A model generated the notes under the pieces. That model made no database searches, was not told where the DNA came from, and worked only from the letters and a program-made list of their open reading frames with translations. Source: JANSYA01 sp965243385 (GTDB taxonomy: Bacteria; Spirochaetota; Leptospiria; Leptospirales; Leptonemataceae). Taken from it: a stretch of DNA of 64,000 nt. Below are positions 8,202-17,633 of the stretch, piece by piece. How positions within the stretch are numbered: the stretch's first letter is position 1; the number at the start of each line of letters is the position of its first letter. Position numbers and translations under genes: made by a program. The stretch is taken from positions 1,798,001-1,862,000 of the forward strand of contig CBDEUV010000002.1 in NCBI GenBank assembly GCA_965243385.1. The letters are read 5' to 3'.

Positions 8202-9974
8202 TCAGGGCCGCCGCACGTGTTCCACCAGCTCCTGGATTTTCTCGGACGGCGGCGGCGTAAACAGACACACGATCGATGCCACCGCGAAATTGATCAACAT
8301 GCCCAGCGCGCCGATGCCTTCCGGCGAAATTTCGAACCACCAGTGCTCGGCCGTATTGAGTTCCGGAGATATGAACTTAAAGAATACGATGTACGCCGCC
8401 GTAAATCCCATGCCCGCGGCCATACCGGCCAGCGCGCCTTCTTTGTTCATACGCCGAAAGAAGATCCCCAGAAAGATCATCGGAAAAATCGACGAAGCGG
8501 CCAGTCCGAAGGCGAAGGCCACCACCTGCGCCACAAATCCAGGTGGATAGATTCCAAAATAGCCGGCCACCAGGACCGCGAGGGTCGCCGCGATGCGCGC
8601 CGTCAGGAGCTCGCGTTTTTCGCCGATATGATGCCAGATCGTGCGTTTGACCAGGTCGTGCGCGATGCCGGTACTGATTGTGAGCAATAGCCCCGCCGCC
8701 GTCGAGAGCGCGGCCGCCAGACCGCCCGCGGCGACCAGGCCGACGACCCAGGCCGGTAGATTGGCGATCTCCGGATTGGCGAGCACCATGATGTCGCGAT
8801 CGATGTACAGCTCGTTTTCGTTTTCGGCGATCGGCTGGTTATTAATCAAGCGCTGGTCATGGGCGCCGCGCTCCCCGGTGAACTCGGGTTTACCGGAGAA
8901 TGCTTTCCCGGGAGCGTAGTGAATCACTCCGTCTTCGTTCTTATCCAGCCAGGCGATCAAACCCGATTTTTCCCAGGTCTTCACCCATTGCGGCGCTTCG
9001 GTATAGCTCGCATCGCTGACAGTCAATATCAAATTCGTGCGCGCGAATGCTGCGATGGCCGGGGCGGTCGTGTACAGGAGCGCAATAAAAATCAGCGCGT
9101 AGCCGACGCTGATGCGGGCGTCTTTCACTTTCGGCACGGTAAAAAAACGCACGATGACGTGCGGCAAGCCCGCCGTGCCGACCATCAGGGCCAGGGTAAT
9201 CGCGAAAACGTCGACTGTGGATTTGACGCCGCCGGTATAGGCCGCGAACCCCAATTCATGATGCAAATCATCGAGCACGTCGAGCAGATAGGATCCCGCC
9301 GGCGCGTTCGCCTGAGCCGCAAATTCCGCCGTGACCGGCGCGCCGAACGCGACCTGCGGTACGGGAATGCCCGTCACCAGTAAAGCGATAAAGATCGCCG
9401 GTACGAGAAAGGCGAAAATCAAAACGCAATACTGCGCCACCTGCGTATAGGTGATGCCTTTCATGCCGCCCAGCACCGCGTAAAATAAAACGATCGCCAT
9501 CCCGATCACGACGCCGACTTCGATATCGACCTCCAGAAAACGGGAAAAGACCACGCCGACCCCGCGCATCTGACCGGCGACGTAGGTGAAAGATATAAAG
9601 ATCTGCGCGAAGACCGCGGCGACGCGCGCCGTGTTGCTATAATATCGATCGCCTATAAACGACGGGATCGTGAACTTGCCGAATTTTCGCAGATACGGGG
9701 CGAGCAGCAGCGCCAGTAATACATAGCCGCCGGTCCAGCCCATCAGATAGACGGCGCCGTCGCGACCCATAAACGAAATCAAACCCGCCATCGAAATAAA
9801 CGAAGCGGCCGACATCCAGTCCGCGGCGGTGGCGAGCCCGTTCGCGAGCGGCGGCACGGTTTCGCCGGCCACGTAGAAGTCTTTGGTGCTCGCCGCGCGC
9901 GAACGAATCGCGATTACGATATAGAGGGTGAAGGTGATGCCCACCATCAAAAACGTCCAGAATTGAATGCTCAT
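8202..9974 (-). CDS. sodium:solute symporter, acetate/monocarboxylate type (large subunit)
   Basis: A 590-residue integral membrane protein with about 13 hydrophobic segments, of the solute:sodium symporter family. Diagnostic pieces are VAGETVPPLANGLATAADWM near residue 35 and AALSTAAGLLLTISTGIAHD in the second half. A loop at about 345-400 carries an EF-hand-like DKNEDGV element typical of the VC_2705 branch that pairs with a DUF4212 small subunit. That small subunit is the gene directly upstream (34 bases). Substrates in the wider ActP group are acetate and other short monocarboxylates. The nearby acetyl-CoA synthetase and outer-membrane porin support a carboxylate substrate. Confidence 0.88.
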   Translation of the reverse strand: MSIQFWTFLMVGITFTLYIVIAIRSRAASTKDFYVAGETVPPLANGLATAADWMSAASFISMAGLISFMGRDGAVYLMGWTGGYVLLALLLAPYLRKFGKFTIPSFIGDRYYSNTARVAAVFAQIFISFTYVAGQMRGVGVVFSRFLEVDIEVGVVIGMAIVLFYAVLGGMKGITYTQVAQYCVLIFAFLVPAIFIALLVTGIPVPQVAFGAPVTAEFAAQANAPAGSYLLDVLDDLHHELGFAAYTGGVKSTVDVFAITLALMVGTAGLPHVIVRFFTVPKVKDARISVGYALIFIALLYTTAPAIAAFARTNLILTVSDASYTEAPQWVKTWEKSGLIAWLDKNEDGVIHYAPGKAFSGKPEFTGERGAHDQRLINNQPIAENENELYIDRDIMVLANPEIANLPAWVVGLVAAGGLAAALSTAAGLLLTISTGIAHDLVKRTIWHHIGEKRELLTARIAATLAVLVAGYFGIYPPGFVAQVVAFAFGLAASSIFPMIFLGIFFRRMNKEGALAGMAAGMGFTAAYIVFFKFISPELNTAEHWWFEISPEGIGALGMLINFAVASIVCLFTPPPSEKIQELVEHVRRP

Positions 9975-10008
9975 ATTATTATTCGTCCTCGTTCAATCCA
10001 TCCATCGC

Positions 10009-10263
10009 TCAGCGATCGATGTCGAATTCCCTATCAAGCCGATTCATAATATAAACGTACACGAATACCAGAATCACGAAAGCGTAGATCGATCCTTGTT
10101 GCGCGAACCAGAATCCCAGCGGGAAACCACCCAGGCGAAAGGCGTCTAATTCGTCGGCAAACAATATGCCGCAGCCGAATGAGAACACAAACCAGATCGC
10201 GAGCAAAATCCCGAGATAGATCAGGTTTTTATGCCAGTATCGTTTCGATTTTTCTTCTTCCAT
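10009..10263 (-). CDS. DUF4212 small subunit of the sodium:solute symporter
   Basis: An 84-residue protein with two transmembrane helices (NLIYLGILLAIWFVFSFGCG and YAFVILVFVYVYIMNRLD). The RYWHKN start, the FFAD-like ILFADEL turn, GGFPLGFWFAQQGS and the C-terminal DREFDID are the usual DUF4212 signatures. The family is the small partner of VC_2705/ActP-like symporters and is always encoded next to them, as here. ATG 10263 is used; a GTG at 10275 would add four residues and cannot be excluded. Confidence 0.87.
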   Translation of the reverse strand: MEEEKSKRYWHKNLIYLGILLAIWFVFSFGCGILFADELDAFRLGGFPLGFWFAQQGSIYAFVILVFVYVYIMNRLDREFDIDR

Positions 10264-10379
10264 TTTTCGTTCCACTCTTCTGTTGATATAGTGCGCCGTC
10301 TTTTTGCGTGTGCAGAATTCATTTCAGGCCGATTCACTTCCAGTATTTTCCGACGCGCCTCGCTCTTTTCCGAAAGCTC

Positions 10380-12086
10380 TCAAAATTGAATCATAGTTCC
10401 CAGTCGATAGACGTTCGCCTCCGCTTCATTGGCCGGCAGAGCATAGTCCGGAACGTAGTCCGCCAGGGGGCGCAGCGCGGGCACGCCGGTCTCGGGCTGG
10501 ATCGATTCCACTCCCCGCCAGACCCGTAGCGCCTGGTTATCGTAGTACATCGTGCGAAATCTTTCGAGCTCGAAATAAATGCGAAAATTCGAATAGGGAA
10601 TCCAGGCGAGACTGAAACCGCTGACCTGATTTTCGAATACGGCGCCCAGCTGGGTCGCGCCCCAGACTGTTCGATCGGACTGAGCGCGCGAAAGCGTCGC
10701 CGCGGAAGCCGTATTCAGCACTTCGCGATTCTGAATCTTTGCGACCCCGGCGAATACTCTGCCTTCCCAGTGGCGCGCGAAACGATATTCGACCGCCGCC
10801 CACCCGCCGGCCTCCCAGGTCGACTCGAAGTCATTCAGGCCGTTTAAGAATTGCGCCAGCGGATCCGATTCGGAAGTGAGATCGAGGCTGCCGTCGGCGG
10901 TTCTGAAATAACCCGCAAAATCTTCGCGCAGCTTGCTCAGCTTACTGCGCACCTGCACCCGGCCCAGCGCCAGAGTGCGAATATCGGCCATATTCCGGCC
11001 GTAGTAACCCTCGAAACCGAACTTCAAGCGCGCCGTCGGCTGCAACTGCGCGCCGAACGCGACACCGTCCGCCTGCCGTCGTCGCGTCTGGCCGCTGTCA
11101 AGATTATATCGCAGATTGATCGGAATCGAATAATCGCCGTTCACGACCGCGGGCAGGTTATTGCTCAGTTCCAGCGCGTCGGCCGTGGGATCCCAGACGA
11201 AAGGATCGCCGGCACGATCAGTCGCTTCGATCAGCGGCTGCTGGTATTTGACGTTCGCCAGAATTCCGGAAAGGATCAAGCGGATCGCGTCGTTCGCCTG
11301 GTATTCGATGCGGGCGGCGAAACTCGGACCGCCGTTGAGTTCGTGACCGAGCGCAGGCGACGCCGAGGAATTATTGGTCGTATTGCCGATCGCGGCGGCG
11401 AAGCTAAAGCGGCTCCCCGGGCGATATTTCAACGCGAATTGTTCGCGAATCCAACCCGCGTTACCGCCGCCGAAGAGGACTTCGGTTACGTTATAGGTCG
11501 GCGGATTTAAGTTCGAAAAGATATCCCAATTCTGACCGGCCATCAACGAAAGCCTCGGTCCCGGCCTGTATTCCAGATACGCGAGCCGCAGCCGACTTAC
11601 CAAACCCGTATTCGGCTGGCTCTGATTATAATCGCCGACAAAATCGAATTCGATCTTCGCGGTCAGACGCTCCGGAGCGCTGACCGAGAGTCCCCATCGC
11701 GATTGATTCGCGATGAGCTGCGAACGAGACTCCGCATCGTCGAATTGTACGCGACGTTTCGCCTGCACCGGCGCCAGCAGATTCTCCCGACCGAAAGTCA
11801 GAACGGAGTTATCCGAATACAATCCGTCCGCCTTGACGAAGCCGTACAGCTTTAACTGAAGATCCAGCGCCTCTAACGATAGTTCGTCATTCGGAGACGA
11901 ATCTGCGTTCGTCCGCGCATCGCCCGCGCTCGACTCTTCTGAACGTTCGCGGGCGTCGGTCGAATCCCGGGACGCCGGCTGCGCGACAATCGAAGTCGAA
12001 GGAATCCCGGCGGACGACAGCAACAAGATGGCGAAGCCGACTAACAATTGCGGCTTTCTCAGAACAAGAACTCGTATACGATACAT
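10380..12086 (-). CDS. outer-membrane beta-barrel, DcaP-like porin
   Basis: A 568-residue exported protein. ATG 12086 has a GTGGAGCG ribosome site and leads straight into a signal peptide (VLVLRKPQLLVGFAILLLSS). A Ser/Asp/Arg-rich linker follows, then many alternating amphipathic strands. LKLYGFVKADGLYSDN, LAYLEYRPGPRLSLMAGQNW and a final YRLGTMIQF with terminal Phe mark a trimeric DcaP-like porin barrel. DcaP channels pass negatively charged small molecules such as dicarboxylates. It lies upstream of the DUF4212/symporter pair on the same strand (116 bases), so the three genes could deliver a carboxylate across both membranes. Confidence 0.78.
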   Translation of the reverse strand: MYRIRVLVLRKPQLLVGFAILLLSSAGIPSTSIVAQPASRDSTDARERSEESSAGDARTNADSSPNDELSLEALDLQLKLYGFVKADGLYSDNSVLTFGRENLLAPVQAKRRVQFDDAESRSQLIANQSRWGLSVSAPERLTAKIEFDFVGDYNQSQPNTGLVSRLRLAYLEYRPGPRLSLMAGQNWDIFSNLNPPTYNVTEVLFGGGNAGWIREQFALKYRPGSRFSFAAAIGNTTNNSSASPALGHELNGGPSFAARIEYQANDAIRLILSGILANVKYQQPLIEATDRAGDPFVWDPTADALELSNNLPAVVNGDYSIPINLRYNLDSGQTRRRQADGVAFGAQLQPTARLKFGFEGYYGRNMADIRTLALGRVQVRSKLSKLREDFAGYFRTADGSLDLTSESDPLAQFLNGLNDFESTWEAGGWAAVEYRFARHWEGRVFAGVAKIQNREVLNTASAATLSRAQSDRTVWGATQLGAVFENQVSGFSLAWIPYSNFRIYFELERFRTMYYDNQALRVWRGVESIQPETGVPALRPLADYVPDYALPANEAEANVYRLGTMIQF

Positions 12087-12522
12087 GTCGCGCTCCACGC
12101 CCGACACTATGCACGTTGCGTGCCCGCGAAAATTGTGCATCGCAATGAACGCACGACCTTCGCGTAAGCCGTGTTTACGTGATGATCGAAAGCTGGACGT
12201 CCCAGGACCCGCAATCAAGACTCGACAATTGCGTGCCGATGCGAAGCACGTGGTGTTCCAATTCGATACACTGCGCGAATATGGGCTTTTGCACTGCGCA
12301 ATAAGGTATGAGAAATCTCATCGCCGAAATCACAGGGATAAACAGCTAATGAAAACAAAAATGATAGACACGTGAAGTTATCTATTACAGTTCCGTTAGC
12401 CATACAGAGATACGATTCATGTTCTTCGCGAATCCAACCGCAGACTGCGATCAACTCCGATAACCGAGCCCGTCGCCTTGCATGCGAAGCGAAGCGTTTC
12501 ATGAATCCAGCGAGTGATTCTT
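12087..12522. other. divergent intergenic region between porin and sigma-54 activator
   Basis: About 435 bases with no convincing gene. On the minus strand, 12260-12245 reads TGGAACACCACGTGCT. This has the invariant GG and GC of a sigma-54 promoter at the right spacing (10 bases between them), with three mismatches to the consensus TGGCACG-N4-TTGCW. Transcription from it would begin near 12234, about 150 bases before the porin start. An A/T-rich stretch at 12330-12400 could hold a sigma-70 promoter for the activator gene. Confidence 0.4.
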
Positions 12523-14358
12523 ATGAACGCCATCAACTCGATGAAGACTGCCGGGGCAGACGCTTCGCACTCCCAGCCCAGTCCGTTAGTTACCGCGAAG
12601 CGACGTTGCATCGCTCTGGGTCTGGACGTAAAACGCCCGCCGGAACAGGGCCCTCTAACGCGCCGGAGCCTGAACGATCGAAAACGCCGGTACTCTCGCG
12701 AACTCGAATACGCCGCGGCGGCCTTTCATCGACTGCGGGCGCCGCTTGCGGCAACGGGGCACGTCGGCATCTTCGCGGATCTCGAAGGCAATATTCTGTT
12801 CACGACAGCCGCGCCGGAATTCTTAAAAACGGCCGAAGCAGTCCAGCTTCTGGCTGGCGCGAACTGGAATGAAAGCTATCGCGGCACCAATGCGATCGGG
12901 ACAGCGCTTGCGGCGAAGCGCGCGGTTCGCATTCACGGTTCGGAGCATTTCTTCGAACGCCATCATACGCTGACCTGCGCCGCGGCGCCCCTGCATTCCG
13001 CCGACGGCGAAGTGATCGGCGCAATCGACATCAGCGGTTCGCTGGAGCGAGATCTGCCCGGCGCTCTGGACCTGGCGACCATGGCCGCCGAAGCGATAGA
13101 GCATCGACTATTAATAGAAGAAACCCGTAAAGAACAGCTCGTCGCCCTGCGCCAGGTCGACTGTCTGATGACGACGCACGGAGCGGCGCTGATCGCCGTG
13201 GACCGGGATCAGCGCATTGTGCGGGCCAACGCCGGAGCGCGACGACTACTGGGAGCCGACTGGCGCGGCCGCGTTTTTGATCCGCATTGTTCGGCAGAAC
13301 CGGGCCTGATTTCGGAAAGCGTTGGCGATAGCGGTGGAACCACGCGCATCTGGTCCCTGTCCCGCGATGAAACCCGACACGCAGCCTGCGAATCGGACCG
13401 GCGCGGGAACGTCGCCAGTACCGCGCGGCCTACGCACTTTCAGGAAATTTTCGCGCGCTGCGAACGCATGCAGGACACGATCGATCTGGCACGACGCGCG
13501 GCCAGTAGCGATTTTCCGGTCTTGATGTACGGCGAGAGCGGCAGCGGCAAAGAACGTTTCGCGCAGTCGATTCACTCCGGCGGCGACCGCCGCGAACAGC
13601 CTTTCGTGGCGGTCAACTGCGCCGCTCTGCCTGACGCCTTAATCGAAAGCGAACTCTTCGGCTACGAAGCCGGCGCGTTCACCGGCGCGGCCAAAGGAGG
13701 CGCGCCCGGTAAATTTCGCGCGGCGAACGGCGGCACGATCTTCCTCGACGAAATCGGCGACATGAGCCTGCGCGCCCAGGCCGCGCTGCTGCGAGTCGCG
13801 CAGGAGCAGGCGGTCACCCCGGTGGGCGGCATCGAAACGCATTCGATCGACGTTCGGATTATCGCCGCAACGCACCGCAATCTATCGGCCGAAATTCGCG
13901 CCGGCCGATTTCGCGAAGACCTGTACTATCGTCTGCGCGGAATCTGCATAAGCATCCCCGCCCTGCGCGAACGCGGCGACGTCGTACAGCTCGCGGAGTA
14001 CCTGCTGCGCGGGCTGGGATACGGACACCTGCGACTTTCCTCCGGAGCGCGCAGGCAATTACTGCGACACGACTGGCCCGGCAACGTGCGCGAACTGCGA
14101 TCGGTCCTGATGCAGGCGGCTTTTCTTACGGACGACGGCGTTATCGATTCCGAACATCTAATCTTCGAAGACGCGTCAGCCGATTGCGAATCGCGGAGAA
14201 CGCCGGCCGGGTTACAGACCGCTTCGCTGCGCGATATCGAACGCTCCGCCGTGAGCCGGGCGCTTGCAAACCACGGCGGCAATATCAAACGCGCCGCCGA
14301 AAGTCTGGGCATCGGCCGCAATACGCTGTATCGAAAGATACGCGAGTACGCGCTTTAA
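12523..14358 (+). CDS. sigma-54-dependent transcriptional activator, AcoR type
   Basis: A 611-residue enhancer-binding protein. The N-terminal half holds a GAF domain (roughly 50-190, with GTNAIGTALA and HFFERHHTLTCAAAPLH typical of AcoR/PrpR-like sensors) and a PAS-like segment (TTHGAALIAVDRDQRIVRAN). The AAA+ domain has Walker A GESGSGKE from residue 337, the sigma-54 contact loop GAFTGA at 384-389 and Walker B GTIFLDEIGD near 404. A Fis-type helix-turn-helix ends the protein (NHGGNIKRAAESLGIGRNTL). The gene directly precedes acs by 78 bases and is divergent from the porin/symporter set, so it probably controls carboxylate use. GTG 12514 is an alternative start. Confidence 0.92.
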   Translation: MNAINSMKTAGADASHSQPSPLVTAKRRCIALGLDVKRPPEQGPLTRRSLNDRKRRYSRELEYAAAAFHRLRAPLAATGHVGIFADLEGNILFTTAAPEFLKTAEAVQLLAGANWNESYRGTNAIGTALAAKRAVRIHGSEHFFERHHTLTCAAAPLHSADGEVIGAIDISGSLERDLPGALDLATMAAEAIEHRLLIEETRKEQLVALRQVDCLMTTHGAALIAVDRDQRIVRANAGARRLLGADWRGRVFDPHCSAEPGLISESVGDSGGTTRIWSLSRDETRHAACESDRRGNVASTARPTHFQEIFARCERMQDTIDLARRAASSDFPVLMYGESGSGKERFAQSIHSGGDRREQPFVAVNCAALPDALIESELFGYEAGAFTGAAKGGAPGKFRAANGGTIFLDEIGDMSLRAQAALLRVAQEQAVTPVGGIETHSIDVRIIAATHRNLSAEIRAGRFREDLYYRLRGICISIPALRERGDVVQLAEYLLRGLGYGHLRLSSGARRQLLRHDWPGNVRELRSVLMQAAFLTDDGVIDSEHLIFEDASADCESRRTPAGLQTASLRDIERSAVSRALANHGGNIKRAAESLGIGRNTLYRKIREYAL

Positions 14359-14436
14359 GGCTGTGAGTCACTGATCCGACCCGCGGGCTGAGAACGGAAC
14401 AATCTTCTTCAAAAGAGTAAACAGGGAGCGACAAAT

Positions 14437-16419
14437 ATGTCTGAAAACAAACAGGTGCAGCCTTCAGCGGAATTCATAGCGCAGGCGAACGCGAAGACCG
14501 CCGACTACCAGGCTCTGTACCAGGAGTCCATCGATAACCCCGAAGCCTTTTTCGCACGTATGGCGGAAGAACGCCTGACCTGGTTTCGCAAATGGGATAC
14601 GACGCTCGAACAGGATTTCAATAAAGCCCACGTGCGATGGTTCCAGGGCGGCAAGCTTAACGTGGCCTATAACTGCCTCGATCGCCATCTGAATACTCCG
14701 CTCAAAAACAAAGCCGCCATCTTATGGGAGCCGGACAACCCGGACGAAGCTTCGCGGACATTCACGTATCAGGAGCTGCATCGCGAAGTCAGCCGCGCGG
14801 CGAACGTGCTCAAAACCCTGGGCGTCAAGAAAGGCGACCGGGTGATCGTCTATATGCCCATGATTCCAGAGCTGGCGATTGCGTGCCTGGCCTGCGCGCG
14901 AATCGGCGCGATCCACTCCGTGGTCTTCGGCGGTTTTTCGCCCGACTCGCTGGTCGGGCGCATCGACGACTGTAAACCGGCGTTGATCGTAACCTCGGAC
15001 GCTGGATTTCGCGGCGGCAAAATCGTCGAAATGAAACAAAACGTCGACGCCGCCCTGCAGCGCCTCGACGAACAGAGATCGCATTCCGTGAACAAAGTCC
15101 TGGTAGTGCGGCGGGTCGGCGAAAGCCATCACACGCCCTGGAATCAAAACCGCGATCTCTGGTGGCACGAGCAGCTTCGCGAAGCCGCGGCCGACTGTCC
15201 GGCCGAGGAAATGGACGCGGAAGACCCGCTGTTCATTTTATACACTTCCGGCTCGACCGGCAAACCCAAGGGCGTACTGCATTCGTCCGGCGGCTATCTT
15301 TTGGGGGCCAGCCTTTCTCACTACTACGTTCTCGATCACAAAGCCGAAGACACTTTCTGGTGCACCGCGGACGTCGGCTGGATCACGGGACACTCGTACA
15401 TTTTATACGGGCCGCTCGCAAACGGCGCGACGTCGCTCATGTTCGAAGGCGTGCCGTCGTATCCCGACTCCGGGCGCTTCTGGGACATCTGCGACAAATA
15501 TCGCGTGAACGTTTTTTATACCGCGCCGACCGCCATTCGCGCGCTCATGAAAGACGGCGACGGTCCCGTGGAAAAACGATCTCTGGAGTCGCTGCGCTTG
15601 ATCGGCACGGTAGGCGAACCGATCAATCCCGAAGCGTGGGAGTGGTACAATCGCGTCGTCGGCAAAAGCCGCTGCCCGATCATCGATACCTGGTGGCAGA
15701 CCGAGACCGGTTCGATCATGATCACGACTCTGCCCGGCGCGCACGCCGCGAAACCGGGCTCGGCCGCCATGCCCTTTTTCGGCGTGCGCCCGACGCTCGT
15801 CGACAACGAAGGCCAGGCGATCGAGTGGAAGGCCGGCGAAGAAGTCTCAGGCAATCTATGCATCGACTTTCCGTGGCCGTCGATGATGCGCACTGTATAC
15901 GGCGACAATGAACGTTTTTATCAAACGTACTTTTCGCAGTTTCCGGGACGCTATTTTACGGGTGACGGCGCGAAACGCGACGCCGACGGTTATTACTGGA
16001 TCACCGGCCGGGTCGACGATGTCCTGAACGTATCGGGTCATCGCATCGGCAGCGCGGAAGTCGAGAACGCCCTGGTGGAACACGACGTCGTCGCGGAGGC
16101 CGCGGTCGTCGGCTATCCGCACGACATCAAAGGCCAGGGCATCTACGCCTACGTAACTCTGAAAACCGGCAAGACTCCAGGGGACCAGCTGAAGCAGGCG
16201 CTGATCGGACTCGTCGCCGAGAAGATCGGGAAGATCGCGCGGCCCGACGTAATCCACTGGGCGCCCGGTTTACCGAAAACCCGCTCCGGAAAAATCATGC
16301 GGCGCATTTTGCGTAAGATCGCGGAAGGCGAATTCGGCGCGCTGGGCGATACGACAACCCTGGCCGATCCATCGGTGGTCGACACGTTAATTGAAGATAA
16401 ACGAAAATTTCACAGTTGA
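14437..16419 (+). CDS. acs: acetyl-CoA synthetase (AMP-forming)
   Basis: A 660-residue enzyme of the usual Acs length, converting acetate, ATP and CoA to acetyl-CoA, AMP and pyrophosphate in the cytoplasm. Motifs in order: FGGFSPDSL, the P-loop YTSGSTGKPKG from residue 269, TADVGWITGHSY, the acyl-pocket DTWWQTETGS, YFTGDGAKRD, the hinge VDDVLNVSGHRIG and the C-terminal PKTRSGKIMRR with Lys619, the residue acetylated in Acs regulation. The ribosome site is AGGGAG, 8 bases before ATG 14437. It follows the sigma-54 activator and sits opposite the symporter/porin genes, completing an acetate-uptake and activation module. Propionate cannot be excluded as a substrate, but the acyl-pocket Trp (DTWWQTE) favours acetate. 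Confidence 0.96.
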   Translation: MSENKQVQPSAEFIAQANAKTADYQALYQESIDNPEAFFARMAEERLTWFRKWDTTLEQDFNKAHVRWFQGGKLNVAYNCLDRHLNTPLKNKAAILWEPDNPDEASRTFTYQELHREVSRAANVLKTLGVKKGDRVIVYMPMIPELAIACLACARIGAIHSVVFGGFSPDSLVGRIDDCKPALIVTSDAGFRGGKIVEMKQNVDAALQRLDEQRSHSVNKVLVVRRVGESHHTPWNQNRDLWWHEQLREAAADCPAEEMDAEDPLFILYTSGSTGKPKGVLHSSGGYLLGASLSHYYVLDHKAEDTFWCTADVGWITGHSYILYGPLANGATSLMFEGVPSYPDSGRFWDICDKYRVNVFYTAPTAIRALMKDGDGPVEKRSLESLRLIGTVGEPINPEAWEWYNRVVGKSRCPIIDTWWQTETGSIMITTLPGAHAAKPGSAAMPFFGVRPTLVDNEGQAIEWKAGEEVSGNLCIDFPWPSMMRTVYGDNERFYQTYFSQFPGRYFTGDGAKRDADGYYWITGRVDDVLNVSGHRIGSAEVENALVEHDVVAEAAVVGYPHDIKGQGIYAYVTLKTGKTPGDQLKQALIGLVAEKIGKIARPDVIHWAPGLPKTRSGKIMRRILRKIAEGEFGALGDTTTLADPSVVDTLIEDKRKFHS

Positions 16420-16561
16420 GACTGGAACGCGGCCGGCAGGCAGGAGCGTAGATCCCCCCATTATCATTGTACGGCGTGGTGTGACATTTTCGGCTTGTCG
16501 TGCGCACTTTTTTGTGATACGAAGCCGTTTTCGTAAGCTTTGCCGCCCCCTCGGGGCACGG

Positions 16562-16616
16562 GTACTTCGGCCCGCCGCCAGAGTGAGAAATCCACCCACA
16601 AGGGGGCGGGTGGATT
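16562..16616. repeat. dispersed repeat copy A with terminator-like hairpin
   Basis: A segment of about 50 bases that recurs at 17571-17622 (shared core GCCCRCCGCCAGA, then ATCCACCSACAA and GGGGCGGGT). In this copy 16589-16597 and 16608-16616 form a perfect 9-bp stem (AATCCACCC/GGGTGGATT) around a 10-base loop. It lies between the convergent ends of acs and 16642-17427, where a bidirectional terminator would be expected, although there is no long T run. Confidence 0.6.
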
Positions 16617-16641
16617 GAAATAAGTCCGGGCGCGCCGCGCC

Positions 16642-17427
16642 CTATCTTCGCACCAGCGTTTGATTTTCAAAAACCATTCGGGACGTGAAGCTTTTATGGA
16701 GAATCAGCGGCACATGCACGGTGCCGCGTGCGAAACCTCGCTCAAATACCGGCGCGGGGCCGCGCCCCGAAAACGAAAACTCAAAATAAAATTCGCGCAA
16801 ACCAAATTGCAAGCGGGCGAAAGTTCCCGCAATAAAACGCAGCGCGAGATTGCGCTTCGCGAAGTACATATCGCCGCGAAAATACCGGCGGCCGTTGCGC
16901 CTCGGTTCGACTCGCAAACGCCAGCAGTCGACTCCGTCGATCTCAGCCGCCCCCACAATACTCGTTCGGTACCGTTCCGCGCCCCGCTCGTCGAAAACGG
17001 GATACGGCGGATCCAGCTCTTGATTTTCAAAGGCATCGGGCGAAAGCGCGTTTCCGTCCAGCACGTACGCTGTGATGCGGGCCTCCGGAGGCGCATCGTA
17101 ATAATCCATACGATTCGCCGAAATCTCGACTCGCTCCAATAAATCACCGGAACCGCCGTCGTACACGCGAATCGCGGAATGCCGAATCGATCGCACTCCC
17201 GCGTAGTTCTTATAGATGGCTCTACCGCGCTCACGAATCGATTCGAGCACGCGATCGTTACCCGGACGCGAAGCGATCGCGCCCAGCGCCAGGCCCGGGC
17301 CTTCAGACGCGAGATCGCATGGCGACCAGATGACAATCCATGCCGCGCAGATTACGAACAGATGAAGCGCGGCCCCGCGATATCCATTTAGCTTAGGCGG
17401 CGAGTGCCGCGATAATTCTCGTTGCAT
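16642..17427 (-). CDS. LolA-like outer-membrane lipoprotein-sorting-type protein
   Basis: A 261-residue exported protein. A hydrophobic segment at about 20-40 (ALHLFVICAAWIVIWSPC) acts as signal or anchor. The mature part resembles the LolA/LolB-like half-barrel family seen in stand-alone 'outer membrane lipoprotein-sorting' proteins: a first strand with YAGVRSIRHSAIRVYDGG, then RYRTSIVGAAEIDGVDCWRLRVEPR, followed by FRGDMYFAKRNLALRFIAG. It is alone on its strand between two copies of the dispersed repeat. The start ATG 17427 has no strong ribosome site. The cargo is unknown and the family call rests on pattern. Confidence 0.5.
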   Translation of the reverse strand: MQRELSRHSPPKLNGYRGAALHLFVICAAWIVIWSPCDLASEGPGLALGAIASRPGNDRVLESIRERGRAIYKNYAGVRSIRHSAIRVYDGGSGDLLERVEISANRMDYYDAPPEARITAYVLDGNALSPDAFENQELDPPYPVFDERGAERYRTSIVGAAEIDGVDCWRLRVEPRRNGRRYFRGDMYFAKRNLALRFIAGTFARLQFGLREFYFEFSFSGRGPAPVFERGFARGTVHVPLILHKSFTSRMVFENQTLVRR

Positions 17428-17570
17428 AACGAGGCGCAGCCGTGCACAGCCGCGCGAAACAACAAGAAAAATTATGTCTCAATGCGAATCCTGATTCGCG
17501 CGAAAATCAAAGCGTCGTAATTCGAGCGTAACCTAATCCGGGGTCCGACTCCCGGATCGGTCGGCGCCCG

Positions 17571-17622
17571 GTATTCCAGCCCACCGCCAGAAAATAAAAG
17601 ATCCACCGACAAAGGGGCGGGT
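17571..17622. repeat. dispersed repeat copy B
   Basis: Second copy of the element at 16562-16611, aligning over about 50 bases with a 2-base indel (GTATTCCAGCCCACCGCCAG here, GTACTTCGGCCCGCCGCCAG in copy A). It sits just downstream of the minus-strand gene 17634-18116, as copy A sits just downstream of 16642-17427. The stem of copy A is largely lost here. Confidence 0.55.
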
Positions 17623-17633
17623 ACGGCCGGGCT

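Noticed and set aside
8871..8960. EF-hand calcium site in the symporter as a novelty
   Set aside because: The DxNxDG loop is usual in the DUF4212-paired symporter branch.
12215..12502. 95-codon minus-strand opening in the divergent region before the sigma-54 activator
   Set aside because: No ribosome site, no recognisable family, and it overlaps the likely promoters.
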